A program made the translations under genes and the position numbers. Positions 1 through 7,943 of a DNA stretch of 64,000 nt are shown one piece after another; position 1 is the stretch's first letter; each line of letters opens with the position of its first letter. Origin of the DNA: Phocaeicola faecalis (lineage in GTDB: Bacteria > Bacteroidota > Bacteroidia > Bacteroidales > Bacteroidaceae). Below the pieces are notes generated by a model. The model searched no databases and was not told the DNA's origin. It worked only from the letters and a program-made list of their open reading frames with translations. Location: NCBI RefSeq assembly GCF_021730445.1, contig NZ_JADNRM010000020.1, forward strand, positions 1-64,000, written 5' to 3'.

Positions 1-154
1 TAACATCCGTTATCTCGTGCTCCAAATGAAGCAAAGAGTTAAGAAAATCTATCAGCAGGTCTTTGTTCATTGGGGTGCCGAAAAGGAGTTTGAATCCGAA
101 ATCGGTATAGGGGTTGACATATCTTTCGGGAAATTCATCTGTAAGCATGGACAT
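1..154 (-). CDS. Rpn/PD-(D/E)XK nuclease family protein, N-terminal fragment at window edge
   Basis: The gene starts at 154 and runs off the left edge, so only the first 51 codons are visible. The N-terminus contains NPYTDFGFKLLFG followed by a leucine-rich helix (KDLLIDFLNSLL). This is the signature start of the PDDEXK_2 / Rpn family of recombination-promoting nucleases or putative transposases, which are common in Bacteroides. The nuclease residues lie outside the window, so activity cannot be judged. It reads leftward and has its own -7 element just upstream, so it is probably a separate unit from the capsule operon. A second ATG two codons downstream (148) is an alternative start. Confidence 0.75.
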   Translation of the reverse strand, partial: MSMLTDEFPERYVNPYTDFGFKLLFGTPMNKDLLIDFLNSLLHLEHEITDV

Positions 155-173
155 TGAAGTTTGATTATAATTG

Positions 174-181
174 CAAAGATA
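174..181 (-). promoter_or_regulatory. Bacteroides -7 element for the Rpn gene
   Basis: On the minus strand this reads TATCTTTG, an exact match to the Bacteroides sigma-ABfr -7 consensus TAnnTTTG. It lies 20 bases upstream of the start codon at 154. No clear TTTG -33 box is seen at the expected spacing. Confidence 0.55.
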
Positions 182-319
182 ACAAATTAAACGACTATAT
201 TCTCATCGTGAAGAACGTTTTTTTTATCACTACATCAATCTTCATATCCGAAACAAGTTGCCCCGGTGCCATGTCCGTCTTCGCTCATGTGGGGAAGACA
301 GAGACAAAAGGAATAGACA

Positions 320-1336
320 TTATAGCATAGAAAAATCATCATTAACCAAATCGGATTTCTTTCGTATCACCACATCATCGTACATCAACATCAGTACATC
401 TTCATCATACTGCCCTATCTGCGAGTTATTCTCTATCCCATTCATGTTGTTCCAAATAAGAGGGAAGAAATCGACACCCGCCCCATACGCATGCAGATAG
501 GCACCGCCGAAACGCGGATTCACTTCTGACAAATAATACTGACCATCCTTAATAAAAAAGTCCATATCAAGCGGTCCACCAAACTTGAACACCGAGGTTA
601 TTTCTTCAATAAAAGTAAACAACGCTGGATCTTTGTAGGAAATTGTCTTACTAGCTCCACCGATGCGGGTTTCAATCTTACGTTTAGAAAAAGCAGCGAC
701 AGCTTTATGACTGATAGCGTCTACATAAACATCCGCATCGCAATCTCCCCCAGTCATCAATTCCTGAATAATGTAATCATGTTCGCCAGAGAACCAATCT
801 GCCTCAGCTTGCTCCATTGTATTCACTTTATGAGCCCCCACACTGCCACTACCGCACATGGGTTTCATAAACACAGGAAAAGAGATTTTACCCTCATCCA
901 CCCCCTTCTTAAACTCATCAAAATCATGATAAGTCAGTGGAGTGGGAATACCTTTCTCTGTGAGATATTTAAACATTTCATACTTGTCAAAACAGCAACG
1001 GGCGGTAATCTCGTCAGCAGGACAAAGAGGCAACACACCCTCCTTCAGAAACCTCTCACGATTTGCGGAAAGAATCTCAATCTCGGGATCAATGAGCGTG
1101 GTTATAGCCTTTACATTAGCTTTTTTACAGATATTGATTATTGTATCAACATACTCGGGAGCATTGATGCGCGGAACAACATATTCGTTTGTCGCAAAAT
1201 AAAGTGCGGGAGCTGTTGCATTATTATCGGTTGCATTGATGTCACATTTTGAGCCGATTGATTCTTGTGCATTACGAAGCAAGCGGCCACGCCGACCTGC
1301 ACTACAAAACAAAATACTAGGTTTCATTGAATTCAT
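320..1336 (-). CDS. ATP-grasp ligase (CarB/PylC-like)
   Basis: This is a 338-residue ATP-grasp enzyme. It has an N-terminal Rossmann-like preATP-grasp domain (ILFCSAGRRGRLL), an ATP-binding segment (FPVFMKPMCGSGSVG, about residue 155) and a metal-binding end (LDMDFFIKDGQYYLSEVNPRFGG, about residue 285). Enzymes of this fold join a carboxylate to an amine or thiol through an acyl phosphate; the substrate cannot be read from sequence. ATG 1336 is chosen because it overlaps the TGA of the upstream decarboxylase (ATGA), typical of translational coupling; an in-frame ATG at 1372 would overlap far more. It is the last gene of the leftward capsule block. With the PLP decarboxylase and two sugar-associated ATP-grasp genes it may attach an amino acid or amine to the polysaccharide (inference). 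Confidence 0.8.
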   Translation of the reverse strand: MNSMKPSILFCSAGRRGRLLRNAQESIGSKCDINATDNNATAPALYFATNEYVVPRINAPEYVDTIINICKKANVKAITTLIDPEIEILSANRERFLKEGVLPLCPADEITARCCFDKYEMFKYLTEKGIPTPLTYHDFDEFKKGVDEGKISFPVFMKPMCGSGSVGAHKVNTMEQAEADWFSGEHDYIIQELMTGGDCDADVYVDAISHKAVAAFSKRKIETRIGGASKTISYKDPALFTFIEEITSVFKFGGPLDMDFFIKDGQYYLSEVNPRFGGAYLHAYGAGVDFFPLIWNNMNGIENNSQIGQYDEDVLMLMYDDVVIRKKSDLVNDDFSML

Positions 1337-2523
1337 ATATTTGATTTTTGCATATATTCTTTTGCCGTCCATTTATCACGAACCAACTTCACGCCATCGG
1401 AAGAAAGTGAATATACCCTTGGGAAATAGTTAATGAACATCGGTGTCAACGTTAAGGTATAGGCACCCACATTTTTATATTCGATGATATCGCCTACACA
1501 CAACTCCGGTTGGTTTTCCAATCGGAACAATTGATCATACTCCAAGCAGGTCGCACCCGCCACTATTTGTAACGGCACAACTTCCGCCTCCTCTTTTCCC
1601 CTGTATATTTCTGTCATATACCGTTCTTTTCGAAAAAAAGGATCCACATCATTACGGCTACCATCTGTTGTAAGTAGAATGCAACCGGGCAAATGCTTCG
1701 TATCAATTACCCTCGAATAATAGCTGAAAGCAGCAGCAGTCAGCGCATTACCCGGTTCTACGATAATAGTCAGTTTCTCCAATCCTTGTTTCTGTAGAGA
1801 TTCATAGATAGCTTCTGCGTACTCATCGAAGGTGGGAGCATTGTGAAAAATACCATAATAGCCACCACCTACATCGAGATAATCAAGCTCCAATTGATAC
1901 TTCTTGATTACACTTGCAGCATAAGCAACAATGTTTTGATAAAATCGGACGCTTCTACTATGACTGGTTCGATGAATATGCAATCCTGCCAATCTTACCT
2001 GAGGAATACTTCTTATTGCTTCAAGAGCATTAGAGAACTCTTCCGTTACATCATTAAAACCGAAACGACTAAAATCATTCTCACCTTCAGCATCTTCAGG
2101 AGAAATATCCGAAATATTCACACTAAGCCGGATACCAACCTTATAATGTCCATCAGCTGGCAGTTCCTTCAACCAAGCTATTTCGCGATGAGTTTCAACA
2201 TTAACCACCGCACCGTTCATTACAGCTTCAAGAAATCGGGATTTCGATTTCATCGGTCCATTAAAGATAATCTCTTTCATCCCATAGCCGCACGCCAAAG
2301 CAAGTTCCAATTCATCATCTGAAACGACCTCAGCAAAGCAACCGAAATTCTTTGCCTTCGCTACAGCATACGGCAGAGAATTTGTCTTTACTGAATAACC
2401 TACAGTACAATGTGAAAAACGTCTTCTCAATGATTTATAAAACTCGCTAATTCCCCTATTCAATTCTTGCTCATCCAACAAAAAACAAGGGGTTTGTACT
2501 ACATTTTTCAATAACTGATTCAT
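1333..2523 (-). CDS. PLP-dependent decarboxylase, fold type III (LysA / ornithine decarboxylase superfamily)
   Basis: This 396-residue protein has the alanine-racemase-like barrel signature. The PLP lysine lies in the VGYSVKTNS stretch (about residue 40), a glycine-rich phosphate loop follows (LDVGGGYYG), then EPGN where the family usually has EPGR, and a C-terminal active-site cysteine in GATCLEYDQL. Family members decarboxylate meso-diaminopimelate, ornithine, lysine, arginine or carboxynorspermidine; which substrate is used here is unknown. Placement between ATP-grasp genes in a capsule locus argues against a housekeeping LysA and for making an amino acid or polyamine that decorates the polymer. 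ATG 2523 fits the family N-terminus (TPCFLLDEQEL follows); an in-frame ATG at 2550 would overlap the upstream gene. Confidence 0.82.
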   Translation of the reverse strand: MNQLLKNVVQTPCFLLDEQELNRGISEFYKSLRRRFSHCTVGYSVKTNSLPYAVAKAKNFGCFAEVVSDDELELALACGYGMKEIIFNGPMKSKSRFLEAVMNGAVVNVETHREIAWLKELPADGHYKVGIRLSVNISDISPEDAEGENDFSRFGFNDVTEEFSNALEAIRSIPQVRLAGLHIHRTSHSRSVRFYQNIVAYAASVIKKYQLELDYLDVGGGYYGIFHNAPTFDEYAEAIYESLQKQGLEKLTIIVEPGNALTAAAFSYYSRVIDTKHLPGCILLTTDGSRNDVDPFFRKERYMTEIYRGKEEAEVVPLQIVAGATCLEYDQLFRLENQPELCVGDIIEYKNVGAYTLTLTPMFINYFPRVYSLSSDGVKLVRDKWTAKEYMQKSNI

Positions 2524-2530
2524 TTTATAT

Positions 2531-3653
2531 TTAAGTCCAATGACCAACAAAGTCAGTCCATTCTAACCTGTCTTTATGAGAAACTACATACTCAATCACC
2601 TCTTCGGTGCGATTATCATATATAGGAGAGTTATTACATAATTGCTCCAGAATTATACCTGGCCACCCAAGATTAACTTCAATAAAAACCGGCTTATCAT
2701 TCTCATCTAAAGCAAAATCCCAAGCAGCATGTCCCATCATAGGAAGATATCTTTTATGACTCCATAAAGCAAGCTCCACAAGGTTTCCCACTTCTGATAT
2801 TTTCACCTTAGAGTAGGCTTCACCAAAAGCGGTCTTCTTGAATCTATTTAATTTTGAATCAAAAGCCAATCCCGTAAACTGACCTTCAGCATCCAATCCA
2901 CAGCAAATGCCACCCGCACCACCATTATCAACAATAGTCCCCTCACGTCCATGACGGAATATTATATTTACTACACTAACTTTATCATTAAGGCACAATG
3001 TATTAATGCGGAATGTGTTTAAAGAACTTTTGTTAAATTGTGACGTTTTGGCACTCTGACGAACTACACTCTGACAAATCCAAAAATTTCCCATCGATTG
3101 ACACTTAGCTGCCAATTCCTGTTCATTTAATGAATCCAAATCCAAAAGTTGCACACCATTACCACTACAACTATCTGCTGATGGTTTTATAATCACTTGT
3201 TTTACCCCCCTGAAAAACATTTACATTATTTAAATTTCTGTAATCAAACATCTTATTTTCTCCAAACACTACACCATTTATACAGTTCATCACAGTCTGA
3301 GGCTTAGGTAAATCAGTAAACAGCAACGGATACATATTTTTATTTTGCAAACAATACACAAAACGTATTGGATTCAGCACCCGGAGCATATATTTAACAT
3401 ACAAATCATCTGGAACAAAAGCCGGATTAAACCTCAAATGAGTTTTATAGAATGACCAACTCCTATAATCTTTTTTTGCACTGATACAACTCCAAAGATC
3501 GTCTACCTCATTACACTCCTGCTTTGTTAATGGTACACATTTCGTAATTTGCAGTTTAGGAACAAGTTCTAAATTTATAGCTTGTTTTGCCATCCGTGAA
3601 GAGAGCAACTCTAATAAAAAATTCTCCAATCTTTCTCTCATAACTATATCCAT
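2531..3653 (-). pseudogene. Sugar-transfer-associated ATP-grasp gene, split by a frameshift in a G6 run
   Basis: Two overlapping reading frames (3653 down to 3171, and 3220 down to 2531) are the halves of one ATPgrasp_ST-type protein (PF14397 family). The first half ends in ...NVNVFQGGK and would then read nonsense. The second frame continues with GVKQVIIKPSADSCSGNG, the ATP-binding strand and loop, and holds NTFRINTL, GGAGG and the metal site FIEVNLGWPG. Deleting one base from the six-C run at 3205-3210 (G6 on the coding strand) fuses the frames into a protein of about 373 residues. The ATG at 3653 overlaps the end of the upstream ATP-grasp gene by 10 bases. The break may be a true mutation, a slippage switch or a sequencing error. 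Confidence 0.85.
3205..3210 (-). repeat. G6 homopolymer at the ATP-grasp frameshift
   Basis: The plus strand has six consecutive C (G6 on the coding strand). Five would restore one continuous ATP-grasp reading frame. Short G runs are possible slipped-strand sites, although six bases is modest for high-frequency phase variation. Confidence 0.7.
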
Positions 3654-4615
3654 TCTTTAGTCTTTGCATACCAACCATGCGTACCGAAAAACTCCATAAG
3701 CTCATAGTCCGGATTATGATTCCCTTCTATCAATTCAATACCGTCATCGGTTATTGCAATATCCCAACCTATAAAACGACATTGAGGAAGCATCTTTGCA
3801 GCATTTGTAATATCCACGATTACTTTATCCCAATTAGGTATTTGATAACCATAGACAATCTTATTCGTTCCAGGGTGTATTTTGTGTTTTATATGATCCT
3901 TTGAGAAACTAGGAGTAATCAGAACACCTAGTTCCAAATCAACCTCATAGCAACACCCTCCTGCACAATAGTTATCAACAATAGCATCACCAATCCCTGC
4001 ACGTAATATCGATTTAAAACAATGGACATTTCCACTTTTGTCAAGTATAGTGTGCATTCTTATAGTGTTAACCGAACGACCACCCATATTCATATCTTTA
4101 TGCTGTTTAATGCATTGCTCAACCATTATATTCTCTTTGGAAAGTTCTTCATAAACTTTCTTTCTCTCGTCCTCATCCTTCGGCAACTGCACCCCATGAA
4201 CACCCTTCCCTTCGCACAAATCCAAAGGCTTTACTATAACAAAACTATGCTTATCAGCGAACTTACAAAAAGTGGTAAAGTCTGTTTCCGGCATATACAT
4301 CCATTCACGCTGTACGTATGGAGCAAAGTGTATATTAAAATCTCTTTTATTTTCCAACAAATGAACATAATCAGGATGGTTTAGCCTTTTAAAGACTTTT
4401 ACAAATCGTCGATATGTCATAGATTCTTTTCTATCAATAGATGATTGTCTATAAAAGTCACCATACACATATTGACGGATTAAGCAACCATGTCTTGCTG
4501 CGCACCAAAGATAATCAAACCATATTGAGAAATACCCCCCCCTATTAACTTTTGCTAACTCTTTTATTCTTCTATTACACTTGGACAAATAATTGAATAC
4601 CTGTTTTGTTCTCAT
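3644..4615 (-). CDS. Sugar-transfer-associated ATP-grasp protein
   Basis: This 323-residue protein is of the ATPgrasp_ST type (PF14397), found mainly in capsule and exopolysaccharide loci. It has an N-terminal helical region, then the nucleotide-binding strand SFVIVKPLDLCEGKGVHGV (about residue 125), SVNTIRMHT, GAIVD/AGGCC-like glycine turns and a C-terminal metal site IELIEGNHNPDYEL. The proposed role is ATP-dependent amide or ester formation on the sugar polymer or a precursor; no member's substrate is known to me. It is intact, unlike its neighbour downstream, and starts 13 bases after the initiating sugar transferase. The two ATPgrasp_ST genes are homologous but clearly diverged, so they may act on different acceptors. 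Confidence 0.82.
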   Translation of the reverse strand: MRTKQVFNYLSKCNRRIKELAKVNRGGYFSIWFDYLWCAARHGCLIRQYVYGDFYRQSSIDRKESMTYRRFVKVFKRLNHPDYVHLLENKRDFNIHFAPYVQREWMYMPETDFTTFCKFADKHSFVIVKPLDLCEGKGVHGVQLPKDEDERKKVYEELSKENIMVEQCIKQHKDMNMGGRSVNTIRMHTILDKSGNVHCFKSILRAGIGDAIVDNYCAGGCCYEVDLELGVLITPSFSKDHIKHKIHPGTNKIVYGYQIPNWDKVIVDITNAAKMLPQCRFIGWDIAITDDGIELIEGNHNPDYELMEFFGTHGWYAKTKEWI

Positions 4616-4627
4616 TGTTAGTATTAT

Positions 4628-5245
4628 TTAGTTATCACCATTAAATTCTTCCATTGTTACTGTTGCAGTTTTCTCAGATGTATTGATATCCTCTTTCAAA
4701 AGCACTTTCTTAATAGTAGTAAAGATTACCACCAAATCTGTTTTCAGACTTATATGATCCACATACCACACATCCAACTCAAACTTCTCTGTCCATGACA
4801 AATTATTACGTCCGTGGCACTGCGCCCAACCGGAAATGCCGGGACGGACATCGTGACGACGCATCTGCTCTTTACTGTAAAGAGGGAGATATTTTACCAA
4901 CAACGGACGTGGACCAATCAATGCCATGTCGCCTTTCAGCACATTAAACAGTTGTGGAAGTTCATCGATAGAAGTATTACGTACAAACCGACCAAATTTC
5001 GTGATACGCTGCACATCCGGAAGAAGTCTGCCCGATGCATCCTTGCGCTCGTTCATCGTCTTGAATTTTATAATTTTAAATATCTTTCCATGCAAACCGG
5101 GACGTTCCTGTAAGAAAAATGCTCCGGCTCCCTCATTGAAAACATAAAGAAGAATGGTGATTACCAACAAGACAGGACTAATGGCCAAAAGAACCATCAA
5201 TGCTATCGAAAAATCTATAATACGTTTTAAAAAATGCGCATACAT
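4628..5245 (-). CDS. Initiating sugar-1-phosphate transferase (PglC/WcaJ type)
   Basis: This 205-residue membrane enzyme transfers a sugar 1-phosphate from UDP-sugar to undecaprenyl phosphate, the committed step of repeat-unit assembly. Visible hallmarks are an N-terminal re-entrant hydrophobic helix (residues 8-35), FFLQERPG, KIIKFKTM, the catalytic DELPQ pair, NVLKGDMALIGPRPL, RPGISGWAQ and the late KFELDVWYVD. Its length matches the minimal PglC-like core without the extra membrane domain of WbaP. It follows the SDR gene by 5 bases, an arrangement very common at the end of Bacteroides capsule operons, where the SDR makes the sugar that is loaded first. Confidence 0.93.
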   Translation of the reverse strand: MYAHFLKRIIDFSIALMVLLAISPVLLVITILLYVFNEGAGAFFLQERPGLHGKIFKIIKFKTMNERKDASGRLLPDVQRITKFGRFVRNTSIDELPQLFNVLKGDMALIGPRPLLVKYLPLYSKEQMRRHDVRPGISGWAQCHGRNNLSWTEKFELDVWYVDHISLKTDLVVIFTTIKKVLLKEDINTSEKTATVTMEEFNGDN

Positions 5246-5250
5246 CTCAT

Positions 5251-6267
5251 CTATTTTTTACAGTTCTTGGGATAATCGGTCTTTACACCCCACAACTGAG
5301 CCATAGGCTCCTCTTCCATTTCTTTCTTAAAGTCGCGAAGTTGGTCAATATAGCTGAACTCTGGCTTATAATCAAGTTCGCTGAACGTTTTGCTCACATC
5401 GAAAGCATTCTCCAAAGGGTCGGATTTCTCAGGGCAATAAATCATCTGGGAAGGTTTGTCTTTGGGAGAAAATACCTCGATGATACCCTTTATCTGTTCC
5501 TCAAGCGATACCTGCCATCCATTACCCACATTGTACATACCGCCTTCAAGCGGAGATGACACACACTTTTCTACCACCCGTACAAAGTCTTTGATATAAA
5601 CCATCTCTTTGGCCTTTTTGCAGTTTCCCCACACTTCAATCGGAAGACTTTTTGAAGCCCTGTCCATAAGCATACGATAGGGCATTAGATGAAACTGGAA
5701 ATCACGATAGTGGTAAGCGTTGGGATGATACTGATAGATGGTGAAAAAACGCAATATGAAACGGCTGAATCCATACTCGGCATGATAATGCTCGATGAGA
5801 TCCACCGCTGCATTTTTAGCAATGGTATATACACTATGGTCACCGGTAAGCGGAAAATGACGAGGAGCATCCACCGGTATCACAGAACCATTATTATGAT
5901 ATTTGCACATATCCGAAGGTGTTTGCGGAAAAATGATTTTCTTACAACCACACGAACGCATATATTCGAGTACATTGAGCGTTCCAATGGTGATTGATTT
6001 CACTAATCCGGCTGCATCGAAAGAATAACGAGAAGGTAATTCTCCCGCGAAATGAGCCACACAATCAATGTGTTCTGAAGGCAATTGCTTAAACTCTTCC
6101 GGATTCATTATATCCACCGAATAATATTTCATACCTTTTGAAGCGAAAAAGCCATTATCATTCTTACGATGCCCCACAGCAATTACGTCATATCCTACAG
6201 CTTTCAGGTGGAGCGCAACATAAGCACCCAAGTTACCAGTCGCTCCAAAAACTATTACTGTTTTCAT
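5251..6267 (-). CDS. NAD-dependent epimerase/dehydratase (extended SDR)
   Basis: This 338-residue protein is an extended short-chain dehydrogenase. It has the nucleotide-binding GATGNLGAY at residues 8-16 and the catalytic YxxxK pair as YTIAK near residue 145. The conserved late region MVYIKDFVRVVEKC and YNVGNG bind the sugar nucleotide. It probably epimerises, reduces or dehydrates a UDP-sugar, often a HexNAc that is passed to the initiating transferase encoded 5 bases downstream. The exact product cannot be assigned. ATG 6267 places the Rossmann motif directly after the start, as expected. Confidence 0.85.
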   Translation of the reverse strand: MKTVIVFGATGNLGAYVALHLKAVGYDVIAVGHRKNDNGFFASKGMKYYSVDIMNPEEFKQLPSEHIDCVAHFAGELPSRYSFDAAGLVKSITIGTLNVLEYMRSCGCKKIIFPQTPSDMCKYHNNGSVIPVDAPRHFPLTGDHSVYTIAKNAAVDLIEHYHAEYGFSRFILRFFTIYQYHPNAYHYRDFQFHLMPYRMLMDRASKSLPIEVWGNCKKAKEMVYIKDFVRVVEKCVSSPLEGGMYNVGNGWQVSLEEQIKGIIEVFSPKDKPSQMIYCPEKSDPLENAFDVSKTFSELDYKPEFSYIDQLRDFKKEMEEEPMAQLWGVKTDYPKNCKK

Positions 6268-6278
6268 TCTTTAATATG

Positions 6279-6392
6279 TTATTTATTATTTTTATACCAC
6301 ACAAGGTGACTAAAACCAATATCGAACAAATGACAGCCGGCACACAGCACAATGACAAAATCAAACCAACGCTTTAAATACTTACGATACAT
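6279..6392 (-). pseudogene. Remnant of an initiating sugar transferase N-terminus
   Basis: A 37-codon frame begins MYRKYLKRWFDFVIVL, close in pattern to the first residues of the sugar transferase at 5245 (MYAHFLKRIIDFSIAL). Similarity then breaks off and the frame ends after about 20 unrelated residues, just before the SDR gene. This looks like the leftover 5' end of a second transferase gene lost by recombination. A chance resemblance over this short length is possible. Confidence 0.45.
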
Positions 6393-6546
6393 GGTCTTTC
6401 TTATTTTTATCTACCGTTTTCAACTCCCATTCATTCTCCATGACCACATTCCACCATTCACGCTTCACCGCTTCCATCTGAATTTCCACACCGCAATCAC
6501 GGCAGTTGAGAATCAGAAAATGAATAATAACAGCATAAAAACTCAA
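6382..6546 (-). CDS. Possible small protein with CxxC motif
   Basis: A 54-codon frame from a TTG overlapping the upstream stop encodes NCRDCGVEIQ followed by a basic, tryptophan-containing helix (AVKREWWNVVMENEWE). I do not recognise it. The frame overlaps the start of the transferase remnant by 11 bases and the end of the HTH-like small gene by 4, so the three read like a coupled but decayed operon. No good start codon is visible, so it may be the tail of a broken gene. Confidence 0.3.
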   Translation of the reverse strand: MSFYAVIIHFLILNCRDCGVEIQMEAVKREWWNVVMENEWELKTVDKNKKDHVS

Positions 6547-6695
6547 ATCATCTGTTTGCCTTTAAGAGTTTTGTAGTAACAAGAGGGACTCATGCGAACC
6601 TCCTTACAAACCTCTAAATTACGTAATCCGGCAGCTTTAACAAGCACCTTGATGCTCGCCGCCAACTTCTCTGTGTCGAACTGTCTGTTCTTCAT
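6543..6695 (-). CDS. Small helix-turn-helix-like protein
   Basis: This 50-residue frame starts at ATG 6695. The stretch LVKAAGLRNLEVCKEV followed by RMSPSCYYKTLKG has the spacing of a helix-turn-helix: helix, turn, recognition helix with SPSCYYK. It is shorter than a complete Cro/CI or XRE domain. It lies at the left edge of the island that interrupts the capsule locus and reads leftward. It may be a regulator remnant. The function is not known. Confidence 0.4.
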   Translation of the reverse strand: MKNRQFDTEKLAASIKVLVKAAGLRNLEVCKEVRMSPSCYYKTLKGKQMI

Positions 6696-6818
6696 CTTAC
6701 TTTCTTTTATTAATTGTTAATTATATACAACAAGCGTTCTTTTACTTCTCCCTAGCGGGAAGTAACGCCAATTTATTCTTTGCTAACTTCGCTAGAATTA
6801 ATTCAAACAATATCTCTT

Positions 6819-7886
6819 ATGGCTATAAAAGCATTGAAACAAAACATTTCCATCTGTGAAATACAGAAGATGATTCACCAATGGAAGGTATGGGGAATCA
6901 GCGACTCTGCCTGTCTGAAACTGCTGGATTTATATCTGGGTATGCCCAACTTCATGAACGAAGAGGGAATGTACCCCATCAACAACCTCTATCAGATTTG
7001 TCTGGCCCTAAAAACCATACATACCTCGGACATATTGGAATACATCAAAAAATGCAAATCATTCGAACTGGTATGGAATGAAAACCGAACCGAAATTCTT
7101 GCATTCTTCACTCCCTTATGGCATCACCAATTGCCGAAGTCTATTTCTGCTCCGGTTTCTCCCGCAGTTTCTCCGGCGGTTTCTCTGGCGGTTTCTCCCG
7201 CAGAAACAAATTCAAAAACGAATAATAATATATTATATAATATAAATAATAATATATCTCCTTCGGAGAATTCTTTGGAAAATCCTTCGGAAAATCCTTC
7301 GGAGAATCTTTCAGAGATTCCTTCGGAAAATCCTGACGGAACGCCTTACGGCGATGAAGCTCCAAAAGCTTCTTCATCCGCCAAAGAATTCTTCCACAGA
7401 ATCAACGCCAATCCCGAAGAGAAGCAGGCGATACTGGTACCGATTATCGACCGCATCGCCACCGACCGCAACTACACCCGCCGGCGGGCACTGGATACAC
7501 TGGTCATTCTGGTGAACGAATTCCTCATTCCCCACTTCGACGCCCAGTCCACGTTCGCAAAAACATCGCACAACGGACGCATCATCTGGTTGCAGAACCT
7601 TATCAAGACCCGGCATGGGGAGAAACTGATACAGCAGGCCACGCAGAAACTGGGTGAAACGCTGCTGAAAAACCTGGAGGAACACCGCAAAAAACTCCGC
7701 GAATTCCGCCCCGTCTCGCCATTCGAATGGAAAGATGCCGACAAGGACATCCGATACTATGACGACCCCATAGACGGGAAAGTAGAGATTCCTGCGGATG
7801 CACCGCCACGACCCTGCGATACCGCCATCTGGAACATCCTGTCCAAAGAATGGGTGGACACCGGCGGTCAGTGCTCCGAACCGTGA
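6819..7886 (+). CDS. Two-domain protein with repeat linker, upstream of primase-helicase; function unknown
   Basis: From ATG 6819 the protein has about 355 residues; the frame is open back to a TTG at 6780, and neither start has a strong ribosome site. The N-terminal part (to about residue 105) is helical and contains a WKVWGISDSAC segment. A low-complexity linker follows, made of SPAV-type and PSEN-type repeats around an Asn-rich stretch. The C-terminal part (from about residue 190: KEFFHRINANPEEK, RRRALDTLVILVNEFL, NGRIIWLQNLI) resembles C-terminal domains of Bacteroides proteins linked to replication modules. Its place 57 bases before the primase-helicase suggests a replication-initiation or helicase-loading role (inference). 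Base composition jumps from AT-rich to GC-rich within this gene. Confidence 0.7.
   Translation: MAIKALKQNISICEIQKMIHQWKVWGISDSACLKLLDLYLGMPNFMNEEGMYPINNLYQICLALKTIHTSDILEYIKKCKSFELVWNENRTEILAFFTPLWHHQLPKSISAPVSPAVSPAVSLAVSPAETNSKTNNNILYNINNNISPSENSLENPSENPSENLSEIPSENPDGTPYGDEAPKASSSAKEFFHRINANPEEKQAILVPIIDRIATDRNYTRRRALDTLVILVNEFLIPHFDAQSTFAKTSHNGRIIWLQNLIKTRHGEKLIQQATQKLGETLLKNLEEHRKKLREFRPVSPFEWKDADKDIRYYDDPIDGKVEIPADAPPRPCDTAIWNILSKEWVDTGGQCSEP
7147..7335 (+). repeat. In-frame coding minisatellites in the linker
   Basis: Two sets of short in-frame repeats occur. Units of 12-15 bases encode SPAV/SLAV (7147-7203), and units of 12-15 bases encode ENPS/ENLS/EIPS (about 7262-7333). An AT-rich stretch encoding many Asn separates them. 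All units are multiples of three, so changes in copy number would alter linker length without breaking the frame. Confidence 0.75.
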
Positions 7887-7943
7887 GTCCGTTCCCCGCT
7901 TACCATGAACTTTTATTTTTTAATTTATAATTTTTAATTTGAT

